This document shows, in pieces, positions 1 to 5,409 of a stretch of DNA of 6,824 nucleotides. The notes under the pieces are model-generated. The model made no database searches. It was not told the DNA's origin and saw nothing but the letters and a program-made list of their open reading frames with translations. A program made the translations under genes and the position numbers. The stretch is from Dehalococcoidia bacterium. Lineage in GTDB: Bacteria; Chloroflexota; Dehalococcoidia; Tepidiformales; Tepidiformaceae. The stretch covers positions 1 to 6,824 of the forward strand of contig SLAK01000047.1 of the NCBI GenBank assembly GCA_007126855.1, read 5' to 3'. Each line of letters begins with the position of its first letter. Positions within the stretch are counted from its first letter, which is position 1.

Positions 1-479
1 CGCGCGTCCGCCGGCGTGTCGCCGTCGTAGGTGAAGGTGCGCACGTCCGCCCCAAGCTCGTCGACGAAACCGTGCAGTTCGTCGATCTGGTCCTGCGCCA
101 GCGCCTTGGTCGGAAAGAGATAGAGAGCCCGCGCCGAACGGTCCCGCAGCACTGCGTCCAGTACCGGCACGTTGTAGCAAAGCGTCTTCCCGCTCGCCGT
201 CGGCGTCACCACACACGTGTTTTCCCCCGCCAGCGCCTGCTCCATCGCTCGCGCCTGGTGCACATACGGCCGATCGATCCCACGCCGCCGCAGCACCTCC
301 ACAATGCGTCCGTCCGCCTGCGCCGGCCATTCGCCATGGCGCGCCTCCCGCGCCTCCACCCGCCGCACATGCATATTCGTCGGCTTCGCCTCCAGGTCCG
401 CGATCAGCTTGTCGGCGACCAGGTCGGGCGGCACGGGCCTCACAGCAGGGACGGGGTAAGCAGGTTTCGGCTTGGCCAT
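1..479 (-). CDS. DEAD/DEAH-box helicase, MrfA/Hrq1 (YprA) type, N-terminal part
   Basis: ATP-dependent superfamily 2 DNA helicase; family members such as Bacillus MrfA (YprA) and yeast Hrq1 act in DNA repair. The gene starts at ATG 479-477, runs leftward without a stop for 159 codons and leaves the window, so the second RecA domain and any C-terminal DUF1998 zinc domain are not visible. Seen in order: a Q-motif-like YVHQARAM at residues 72-79, Walker A TPTASGKT at 92-99, motif Ia FPTKALAQDQ at 122-131, and TYDGDTP at about 150-156. I recognise that last stretch from MrfA/Hrq1 helicases. Full-length relatives are usually about 750-850 residues, so roughly a fifth is present. The ribosome binding site is weak (GGAA about 6 nt upstream). 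A good promoter candidate lies at 553-581, so it is probably transcribed independently of the amine oxidase gene. The helicase call is firm; the MrfA subfamily is an inference from the TYDGDTP segment and overall look. Confidence 0.9.
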   Translation of the reverse strand, partial: MAKPKPAYPVPAVRPVPPDLVADKLIADLEAKPTNMHVRRVEAREARHGEWPAQADGRIVEVLRRRGIDRPYVHQARAMEQALAGENTCVVTPTASGKTLCYNVPVLDAVLRDRSARALYLFPTKALAQDQIDELHGFVDELGADVRTFTYDGDTPADA

Positions 480-552
480 AGTTATTCCGGAATCGGGGAA
501 CGACAACGGAATCCCGCCGGCCGCTCCCAGCGTTAGCGAACGAATGTTCTGG

Positions 553-581
553 AGTATAGCGGAGGCAGCAGAAAGTGAGAA
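553..581 (-). promoter_or_regulatory. Candidate sigma70-type promoter for the helicase gene
   Basis: Read on the minus strand, TTCTCA (576-581, four of six to consensus) and TATACT (553-558, five of six) are separated by exactly 17 bp. Transcription would start near 546 and give a leader of about 67 nt before the helicase ATG. It lies between the hairpin after the amine oxidase gene and the helicase start, which is where an independent promoter would be expected. Confidence 0.45.
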
Positions 582-583
582 GC

Positions 584-599
584 GCGGCGCGCTCGCCGC
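584..599 (-). terminator. GC hairpin after the amine oxidase stop, possible terminator
   Basis: On the minus strand GCGGCG, a four-base loop AGCG, and CGCCGC form a perfect six-pair GC stem beginning 11 nt past the amine oxidase stop codon. The following bases (GCTTCTCACTTTC) are pyrimidine-rich but are not a clean T run. It is therefore at best a weak intrinsic terminator and may only be an mRNA 3'-end stabiliser. Confidence 0.35.
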
Positions 600-610
600 A
601 ACCTGAACGC

Positions 611-1888
611 CTACCGGGCCTCCAGCGCTTCGCGAGCCGCCCGGACGCCCGACTCTATCGCGCCATGCACAGTTGCCGGCCGGACGCGGTTGGTCGCTTC
701 GCCGGCGAAGAACAGCGTTGCCTGGACCGGCAAGGCAAGCGCATCGCGGCTTCCCGCGCCCCCGGTTGGCACGTGCGAGTAACCCATCTTCGTATACGGA
801 TCGTTCCCCCATATGACGACGCGCGCGTCTTCAACCAGCGGCGCCAGCTCCCGCCCGTACATCGCTTCAAGATCGCGAAGCGCATGGTTGATCGCCTCAC
901 CGTCGGGCATTTCGCCGAAGCAGTTCGCGTCGCGTCCGCCGAAGAAAGCGGTAAGCACCGGCGCCCCATCGGGGCGCCCTTCACCGGGGCGCCACCAGAG
1001 CTGCGTCGGCAGCGTAGTCAGCAGGAAGCTGAAGTCTTCGTTCCAGAACCGCTCGCGGAAGCGCAGGACAATCTTCCCGATGTTTCCGGCGCCAAGTGCT
1101 TCGATGGCGGCTTGCTTTTCCGCGGGCAGAGGCGGGTCGAATTCGACGTCACCCGCCTGCAGCACACCAAGCGGAAGGGTAACGATCGCCTGTCCAGCTT
1201 GGAAGCGGGAATCCCGCGTATGGACCGTGACGCCCTTACTGCTCCACGCAATGCGTTCGACCACCGCGCCAAACCGGATGTCGACCCCTTCCGCTGCGCG
1301 CTCGAGTAAGGCCGAGTAGCCGTCGGCAAGCCGGTAATGCGTGTGCTCCCCATCGCCTTCGTAGGTCGCCTCCAGCATCCCGGCGATGCCAACATCCTCG
1401 ATGTCCGCCGCATGCAGTTCGGCGAAGGCATTGCGCAACAGGCGCAGATCGTCATCGGACGGTTTTGCCGGCCAGTAATCCGTCCAGGCCTTGAGCGCGT
1501 CGGCGACAGATCGGTCCGGCCCGCCCTCCTGTGCCTCGCGCCGGGCCCGCGCCTCCGGGCGCCAGATGGCCGTCGCATTAGAGCGTCGCGCGGAATCCCC
1601 GGCGCTCCACAGACGCTCCTCCGCGTACGTGACGAAGACCGGCTGATTGGCGTCATCGATCGTGCCGAGGCCAAAACGCTCGATCCACGACCAGGTGGCA
1701 ACGTTCTCGCCATGGACGAACTCAGCGCCTAGCTCCACGGGGTGCGGCGCCACGTCGAAGCTCGTCATTGCTCGGCCGCCAACCCTGTCTCGGGCCTCCA
1801 GCACGGTGACCGCGACGCCGCGTTCGTGCAGCTCACGGGCTGCCGCCAATCCCGCGGCGCCTGCACCTATCACGATGACATCTGCCAT
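611..1888 (-). CDS. Flavin amine oxidase, polyamine oxidase/LSD1-like
   Basis: FAD-dependent amine oxidase (Amino_oxidase family, PF01593). Such enzymes oxidise a C-N bond of an amine to an imine and pass electrons to O2, giving H2O2; the actual substrate cannot be read from the sequence. Of 425 residues, the N-terminal Rossmann fold shows VIVIGAGAAG (4-13), the ribose-binding Glu31 and the GGR of the flavin family (37-39). GNIGKIVLRF (268-277) places Lys272 where LSD1 and MAO have their active-site lysine. The C-terminal FAD signature is FFAGEATN (393-400) followed by PATVHGA (404-410). Where MAO-A/B carry the cysteine that binds FAD covalently, this protein has TGGAG, so FAD is probably bound non-covalently. 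There is no signal peptide, so it is probably cytoplasmic. ATG 1888 is preceded by GGAGGA four bases upstream, a convincing start. The length is typical for bacterial members. The gene lies 108 nt downstream of the methyltransferase on the same strand. Confidence 0.92.
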   Translation of the reverse strand: MADVIVIGAGAAGLAAARELHERGVAVTVLEARDRVGGRAMTSFDVAPHPVELGAEFVHGENVATWSWIERFGLGTIDDANQPVFVTYAEERLWSAGDSARRSNATAIWRPEARARREAQEGGPDRSVADALKAWTDYWPAKPSDDDLRLLRNAFAELHAADIEDVGIAGMLEATYEGDGEHTHYRLADGYSALLERAAEGVDIRFGAVVERIAWSSKGVTVHTRDSRFQAGQAIVTLPLGVLQAGDVEFDPPLPAEKQAAIEALGAGNIGKIVLRFRERFWNEDFSFLLTTLPTQLWWRPGEGRPDGAPVLTAFFGGRDANCFGEMPDGEAINHALRDLEAMYGRELAPLVEDARVVIWGNDPYTKMGYSHVPTGGAGSRDALALPVQATLFFAGEATNRVRPATVHGAIESGVRAAREALEAR

Positions 1889-1931
1889 GGCTTCCTCCGG
1901 CTGCGGCAGGGGAACTCAGTCGCGGGCGACC

Positions 1932-1961
1932 AGCATAGGCCCTGTCCTGGCGGCACGTCTA
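1932..1961 (-). promoter_or_regulatory. Candidate promoter for the amine oxidase gene
   Basis: On the minus strand TAGACG (1956-1961, four of six) and TATGCT (1932-1937, four of six) are 18 bp apart, inside the 108-nt gap after the methyltransferase gene. This is a modest match. It would give a leader of about 36 nt that includes the GGAGGA ribosome binding site at 1893-1898. Confidence 0.3.
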
Positions 1962-1996
1962 CGACGGCTTCGACCCACGGCCGGTGCACGAACGCG

Positions 1997-2749
1997 TCAC
2001 TCCGCGACGATGAGCCGGTACCCGAGATCGATGGAATCCCGATCCAGCAGATGGGCATAGCGCCGGTGCCATTCGCCGGAATCGAGGTCGGCAGCGAGGC
2101 GGGAGATGCCCTCCTGGACCGCTTCGGGCGGGACCAGGCCAAACGACGAGATGGCGCGCCGCACCGTAGGATCCAGGTACGCTTCTGGCCGCCGCCAGTA
2201 GGCGCCCAGGAAACCGTCCGCGCAGTCAAACGGGATCGGGATGGGGATGATACGTGTCGCGCCGATACCCTCTGCAACCTGGTCCACCGTTGGCCGTCCC
2301 TCTTCCAGTTCCCCGATAGCAGGGAGGTAGTCAGCCACCAGCCAGAATCGTCGGCTTCGGTCCGGCTCGTAGGACAGGATCACGCATCGTGGTGCAACTC
2401 GCCGGAGCTCCCGGAAAGCCCGCGCCGGTTCGCTCCAGTGATGCACCGTCAACACCGCCATAACTGCATCGAAGCTCGCCGCAGCAAACGGCAGATGTTC
2501 GGCGATGCCCTGCACGGCCGGGGCAGCGCTCGGCAGTCGCTGGGCGATCATCCCCCGCGATGGCTCGAGGGCGATGACTGCACGGTCCGCCGGTTCGTAC
2601 GATCCCGCCCCGGCGCCCACATTCAGTACAGTCTTGGCATCGCCCAGGGCCGAATGAATGAGCGCAGCGATCCGGGCTTCTGGCCGCCGTCGCGATGCGT
2701 ATCCTTCGCCCAGCACTTCGTAGCGATAATGGCTGCCGTCGACCGCCAT
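1997..2749 (-). CDS. Class I SAM-dependent methyltransferase (type 11 family)
   Basis: A 250-residue Rossmann-fold methyltransferase of the small-molecule (Methyltransf_11/UbiE-like) sort; the acceptor substrate is unknown. The N-terminus YRYEVLGEGYASRRRPEARI (8-27) looks like the YDxxGxGYxxxRRPD opening of this group. Motif I is VLNVGAGAGSYE (41-52), and ALEPS (60-64) supplies the acidic Glu62 expected to bind the SAM ribose. AEHLPF (83-88) and FDAVMAVLTVHHW (93-105) are the motifs that follow in the family. The C-terminal half, from about 130, has no motif I can name and probably forms the substrate cap. No signal peptide or membrane helix is seen. ATG 2749 is chosen because it precedes the conserved opening, although no clear ribosome binding site stands before it. 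It begins 25 nt after the carbonic anhydrase stop, so translation may depend on the upstream gene and the two are likely co-transcribed. A metabolic link to carbonic anhydrase is not evident. Confidence 0.88.
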   Translation of the reverse strand: MAVDGSHYRYEVLGEGYASRRRPEARIAALIHSALGDAKTVLNVGAGAGSYEPADRAVIALEPSRGMIAQRLPSAAPAVQGIAEHLPFAAASFDAVMAVLTVHHWSEPARAFRELRRVAPRCVILSYEPDRSRRFWLVADYLPAIGELEEGRPTVDQVAEGIGATRIIPIPIPFDCADGFLGAYWRRPEAYLDPTVRRAISSFGLVPPEAVQEGISRLAADLDSGEWHRRYAHLLDRDSIDLGYRLIVAE

Positions 2750-2774
2750 GCGTCAGTCTACCGCGCGTCGACGC

Positions 2775-3272
2775 TCAGGAAGCATCGACCTCCCGCAGCT
2801 TCCCCGTCTCCACCTCGTACACGAAACCCCGCACCGGGATATCATGCCGCACGATCGGCGACCGTTCGTAAACCTTCAGGTCGTCGCGGACCGATTGCTC
2901 CAGGTCGGAGAAGGGAAGGAACGCGATGTGGTCGGCGTCCGCGTCCAGGGACTCGCGCAGCTTGTTGCGGATGTCCCCATCGCTGAAAGTCAGCATCCCG
3001 CAATCCGTGTGGTGGATGATGGCCACCTGTTCCGTGCCTAGCAGTTGCTGGCTGATCGCCAGGCTGCGTAGCGCCTCCACCACCCGGCCACCCGCATTGC
3101 GGATGACGTGCGCATCACCTTCTTGCAGCCCGAGCGCCTTCGCCGGGTCGATGCGTGCGTCCATGCATACGACGACCGCCGTCTTGCGCGCGGGCGGCAA
3201 CGGCAGATCCCCCTTGTCGAAGGATGCGGCGTAATCCCGGTTGGCCGCGAGAAATTCGTCGATGACAGCCAT
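2775..3272 (-). CDS. Beta-carbonic anhydrase, Rv1284-like (downstream copy)
   Basis: Zinc enzyme interconverting CO2 and bicarbonate in the cytoplasm. The 165 residues match the short Rv1284-type beta class in length and layout. Zinc ligands are Cys36 in CMDARID (36-42), His88 and Cys91 in IIHHTDCGM (85-93); the Asp38-Arg40 catalytic dyad is intact. HVIRNAGG (55-62) and RSLAISQQLLGT (69-80) are typical, and the tail VRGFVYEVETGKLREV resembles the end of Rv1284. An upstream in-frame ATG at 3332 exists. ATG 3272 is preferred because GAGGGGGA lies about six bases before it and the homologous start falls here in both paralogs. It is the second of two tandem copies, 121 of 163 aligned residues identical without gaps. 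It lies 79 nt after its paralog and 25 nt before the methyltransferase. The 79-nt gap contains a possible promoter. Confidence 0.94.
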   Translation of the reverse strand: MAVIDEFLAANRDYAASFDKGDLPLPPARKTAVVVCMDARIDPAKALGLQEGDAHVIRNAGGRVVEALRSLAISQQLLGTEQVAIIHHTDCGMLTFSDGDIRNKLRESLDADADHIAFLPFSDLEQSVRDDLKVYERSPIVRHDIPVRGFVYEVETGKLREVDAS

Positions 3273-3304
3273 GCAGGTCCCCCTCGGTGCTAGAGCACTT
3301 CGTT

Positions 3305-3332
3305 GATAAACAAAGTCTACAACCCGTGGCAA
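3305..3332 (-). promoter_or_regulatory. Candidate promoter between the two carbonic anhydrase genes
   Basis: On the minus strand TTGCCA (3327-3332, four of six) and TTTATC (3305-3310) stand 16 bp apart in a conspicuously AT-rich patch (3299-3324) of otherwise GC-rich DNA. The patch has imperfect twofold symmetry: GTTG at 3303-3306 and CAAC at 3321-3324. A shorter dyad, TTGATAAACAA (3304-3314), overlaps the proposed -10. This would let the downstream anhydrase be expressed apart from its paralog. It is a by-eye call. Confidence 0.3.
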
Positions 3333-3351
3333 GGGGCCCAGCGGCAGCGAC

Positions 3352-3843
3352 TCAGTTCACCTCTCGCAACCTCCCGGTCTCGACTTCGTACACGAACCCG
3401 CGCACCGGGATGTCCTGCCGCACGATCGGCGACTGGCGGTATGCCTCCAGGTCGTCCCGCACGGATTGCTCCAGGTCCCGGAACGGCAGGAAGGCAATGT
3501 GGTCGGCGTCAGCATTAAGCGTATCGCGCAAGCGCCCCCGAATATCGTCGTCGGCAAAGGTCGCCATGCCGCAACGCGTGTGATGGATGATCGCCACTTC
3601 CTCGGTGCCGAGCAGTTGCTGGCTGATCGCCAGGCTGCGTAGCGCCTCGACCACCCGCCCGCCCGCATTGCGGATGATGTGAGCGTCGCCCGGGTGCAAA
3701 CCAAGCGCGGGCGCCGGGTCGATACGCGCATCCATGCAGGCGACGATCGTCAGCTTCCGCCGCGGCTGTGGCGGCATGTCGCCCATCGTGTAGGTGGCGG
3801 CAAATCGCTCGTTTGCCGCGAGCATGTCGTTAATTGCGGACAT
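3352..3843 (-). CDS. Beta-carbonic anhydrase, Rv1284-like (upstream copy, Arg90 variant)
   Basis: Paralog of the neighbouring anhydrase, 163 residues, with the same CO2 hydration chemistry expected. Zinc ligands Cys36, His88 and Cys91 and the Asp38-Arg40 dyad (CMDARID, 36-42) are all present, and HIIRNAGG (55-62) and RSLAISQQLLGT (69-80) match the family. The clear difference is IIHHTRCGM (85-93). Residue 90, just before the ligand Cys91, is Arg, whereas the sister protein and Rv1284 as I recall it have Asp. Whether this changes activity, pH range or quaternary state is unknown. ATG 3843 is chosen because GGAGG sits about five bases upstream and the start aligns with that of the paralog. The open frame extends back to an ATG at 3972, but the extra 43 residues (rich in Cys, Arg and His) look non-coding. 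It is first in the leftward gene run and divergent from the 78-residue protein gene across 122 bp. Confidence 0.93.
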   Translation of the reverse strand: MSAINDMLAANERFAATYTMGDMPPQPRRKLTIVACMDARIDPAPALGLHPGDAHIIRNAGGRVVEALRSLAISQQLLGTEEVAIIHHTRCGMATFADDDIRGRLRDTLNADADHIAFLPFRDLEQSVRDDLEAYRQSPIVRQDIPVRGFVYEVETGRLREVN

Positions 3844-3965
3844 CGGTACCTCCGCTTTTACGATCGCGGCGCTCGCTTCCACGGGCAAGCAGCGTCGGCC
3901 ACGTGCCTCGTCGCCCCGGCTACGATGACGGTGCGCGAGACACACACCGCACAAGGAGCAAGGCC
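3844..3965. promoter_or_regulatory. Divergent intergenic region, carbonic anhydrase / 78-aa protein
   Basis: These 122 bp must hold the start signals for both divergent genes. Rightward, TACGAT (3921-3926) is an acceptable -10 without a recognisable -35, and AAGGAG (3953-3958) is a good ribosome binding site for ATG 3966. Leftward, GGAGG at about 3849-3853 serves ATG 3843, but I see no convincing promoter hexamers. Confidence 0.4.
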
Positions 3966-4202
3966 ATGGCATATGTGAACTGGGACATCAGGCGCGAAGG
4001 CCGCTCGTGGCGCGGCGATGAGGCGATGCAGCGCTTCGAGCTGGCCCCGGAAAAGTTCGAGATGACCAACGGTAAGCTCTTCTGGAGCGACGAAGATCGG
4101 CTCAACACCCTCGGGCTGTTGCTCGAAAACATGGGCGCCGACGCCGCAGTCCGCATGGGCGACCCCGAAGTCTGGCGGGCCGCCGTGCGCGACCTGGACT
4201 AG
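3966..4202 (+). CDS. Small soluble protein of unknown function, 78 aa
   Basis: No named family is assigned. The 78-residue product is soluble, has no cysteine and no membrane segment, and is mixed-charge. It has an aromatic N-terminus (Trp6, Trp15), then FELAPEKFEM (24-33), NGKLFWSDEDRLNTL (35-49), GLLLENMG (50-57) and a tail with MGDPEVWRAAV (64-74). From memory, the sequence 'GKLFWS-D/E-E-RL--L-LLLEN-G-D-A-R-GDP-VWR' recurs in short uncharacterised proteins of several bacteria, so it is probably a real conserved gene; this was not checked by search. The start ATG 3966 follows AAGGAG with an 8-nt gap. An open frame reaches back to 3834, but the extension overlaps the divergent carbonic anhydrase start and looks non-coding. 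It is read away from the anhydrases and converges with the membrane-anchored protein gene, with 21 nt between stops and no terminator hairpin visible. Confidence 0.78.
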   Translation: MAYVNWDIRREGRSWRGDEAMQRFELAPEKFEMTNGKLFWSDEDRLNTLGLLLENMGADAAVRMGDPEVWRAAVRDLD

Positions 4203-4223
4203 GCCTTTGTAGGACTGCCGCCG

Positions 4224-4799
4224 TTAACGCCGCGACGCGTTCTGGAGGTCCGGCCAGTTCGGAGCCCGCTCTTCAGCTTCGTCGACCTGTATCAGGCCCG
4301 CATAGAGGTCGCGAAAGCGGATGAGCGCCTCGCGCAACGCTTCCAGCGAGGCATGGTCCCCGTCCTCCGCGAGCAGGTGCGCCTTGCGGTAGTTCATCAG
4401 CACCTTCGGGTAGTGATTGCACAGCCTGTCCACTTCGATCGCGTCGTCGACCGGGTAGCCGCGGCACCGCAGCAATTCCTGAATGAGGGTGTCCGCGCTC
4501 ACAACTGCGGCGCGGGGGTCGTCCACGAAGGTTGCTTGCAGCGCTGTCCAGGCCTGGGTGAAGTACTGGCGCTCGGTCAGGCTCAGCTCGCGGACGCGGA
4601 TTGGCGGGTGGTCGTGGTTCTGCGAAGGCGCGATCGTGGCCGTCGTTGCCGGTCCGCGAGCAGCCGGTTCTGCATGGGGCGCACACGCCTGCTGTTGTTG
4701 CCGGGCCCGTACATACCAGCCGCCCCCGGCGGCAATGCTCAGTCCAGCCACAGCCAGCACCGCGATCGCGCTGATGAGCCCAATCGTGTCGGATTCCAT
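4224..4799 (-). CDS. Uncharacterised membrane-anchored protein, 191 aa
   Basis: Function is not known. A single hydrophobic helix at residues 6-30 (rich in Ala, Ile, Val, Leu and Gly) followed by WYVRARQQQQ points to an N-terminal membrane anchor; arginines right after the helix suggest the bulk may lie in the cytoplasm. Residues 35-65 form an Ala/Pro/Thr/His-rich linker. Residues 70-175 form a mostly helical domain with LTERQYFTQAW (74-84), FVDDPRAAVVSAD (91-103), LLRCRGYPVDD (109-119) and HYPKVLMNYRKAH (129-141). I recognise the 'W-LQ--FVDDPR-AV--AD-LI-----RGYP' pattern from hypothetical proteins of various high-GC bacteria, but attach no function. ATG 4799 is preferred because GAAGGTGA lies eight bases upstream. 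A GTG at 4811 in the same frame would add four residues but would sit inside that ribosome binding site. It is convergent with the 78-aa gene. Confidence 0.8.
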   Translation of the reverse strand: MESDTIGLISAIAVLAVAGLSIAAGGGWYVRARQQQQACAPHAEPAARGPATTATIAPSQNHDHPPIRVRELSLTERQYFTQAWTALQATFVDDPRAAVVSADTLIQELLRCRGYPVDDAIEVDRLCNHYPKVLMNYRKAHLLAEDGDHASLEALREALIRFRDLYAGLIQVDEAEERAPNWPDLQNASRR

Positions 4800-5028
4800 G
4801 GTCGTGTTCACCTTCTAAGTGTGCTGCCGCCTCCATCCAGCTTGCGCGACGCCCCGCCCGGCCACGCTAAACGCGCCCGAAACCGCCGTTGCACTCCTAT
4901 CACAATGGCCTCTTCGGTCTTGAAAGCCATTGAAAATCGATTCTCCTCGCCCACACCATGGTGGCGTGGCGGGCAAGCAGCCGGAATGAAAGCCGGCGAC
5001 ATCTCGCTGGGCGGGGAGGAACTGACTC
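4800..5028. other. Divergent intergenic region, 229 bp
   Basis: This separates the leftward membrane-anchored protein gene from the rightward four-helix protein gene and must carry both promoters. I see no hexamer pair good enough to call. It contains a perfect 10-bp palindrome CACCATGGTG (4954-4963), an AT-richer patch around 4918-4943, and the ribosome binding site GGGGAGGA (5013-5020) of the right-hand gene. An open frame from ATG 4904 runs on through the next gene in another register, but it has no ribosome binding site and reads as arginine/glycine-rich non-coding sequence. Confidence 0.4.
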
Positions 5029-5406
5029 ATGCTGGGTCTCCGCAAGAAGCCGGAGCGCGACGCGCTGCTGGCCATCCAGGGCGGCTATTACGTGCTGACC
5101 GGGCTGTGGTCGCTCCTCAGCATCGGCACCTTCCAGCGCGTGACCGGGCCGAAGACCGACACCTGGCTGGTGAAAACCGTGGGTTCGCTGGTGCTGGTGG
5201 CAGGTCTTGTCATGGCAGCGACCGGGCTGCGCCGCCGTCGCGCGCCCGAAGTCGAGGCGCTGGCGGCCGGGCTCGCGTTTGCGCTCATGGTGGTCGACTG
5301 GGTCTACGTCGCGCAGGGGCGCATCGCCCGTGTCTACCTGCTCGACTACCTGGCCGAAAGCGCGCTGCTCGCATATCTTGGCGCGCGAGCCCTCAGCCGC
5401 CAATAG
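5029..5406 (+). CDS. Small integral membrane protein of unknown function, 125 aa
   Basis: An inner-membrane protein with about four predicted helices by eye: residues 13-31, 47-66, 75-95 and 103-121. The loop between the first two helices holds FQRVTGPKTDTWLVKTVG (35-52), the most motif-like part, with charged Lys, Asp and Lys next to a Trp. A basic stretch RRRR (68-71) follows helix 2 and would tend to stay in the cytoplasm. I recall similar short hypothetical proteins with a 'GPKTD-WLVKTVG' loop in other bacteria but know no function. ATG 5029 is well supported by GGGGAGGA eight bases upstream. The stop at 5404-5406 lies 3 nt from the stop of the convergent hydrolase gene, so there is no room for a separate terminator and transcripts may overlap. 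Confidence 0.82.
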   Translation: MLGLRKKPERDALLAIQGGYYVLTGLWSLLSIGTFQRVTGPKTDTWLVKTVGSLVLVAGLVMAATGLRRRRAPEVEALAAGLAFALMVVDWVYVAQGRIARVYLLDYLAESALLAYLGARALSRQ

Positions 5407-5409
5407 GTC

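Larger units (their letters stand above)
2781..3843 (-). repeat. Tandem gene duplication: two beta-carbonic anhydrase genes
   Basis: The coding segments 2781-3272 and 3352-3843 align without a gap at an offset of 571 bp. At protein level 121 of 163 positions are identical (counted by hand). The longest perfectly identical DNA stretch I find is 38 bp, at 3040-3077 and 3611-3648, encoding the EALRSLAISQQLL region. The 79-bp spacer between the genes has no counterpart that I recognise upstream of the first copy. Confidence 0.9.

Noticed and set aside
72..536. A 154-codon rightward frame near the left end
   Set aside because: It is antisense to the helicase N-terminus, which shows Walker A and motif Ia, and its product is arginine/histidine-rich with no recognisable feature.
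575..1309. A 244-codon rightward open frame opposite the amine oxidase gene
   Set aside because: It is fully antisense to a gene with unmistakable FAD and active-site motifs; the product is arginine/proline-rich without family features.
2765..2774. Perfect palindrome GCGTCGACGC right after the downstream anhydrase stop
   Set aside because: It has no loop and no T run, and sits in a 25-nt gap before a likely co-transcribed gene, so I do not call a terminator; a chance occurrence in GC-rich DNA is likely.
1742..2986. A 414-codon rightward open frame opposite the oxidase start, methyltransferase and anhydrase end
   Set aside because: It spans three well-supported genes in antisense, has a basic, low-information composition with no motif, and no ribosome binding site. 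Long antisense frames are expected in GC-rich DNA.
3273..3332. A 20-residue N-terminal extension of the downstream carbonic anhydrase (start at 3332)
   Set aside because: The internal ATG 3272 has a strong ribosome binding site and aligns with the start of the paralog; the extension would cover the putative promoter.
4203..4223. Possible bidirectional terminator between the 78-aa gene and the membrane-anchored protein gene
   Set aside because: The 21-nt gap has only the short CGTTAACG palindrome overlapping a stop codon, with no GC stem followed by a T run.
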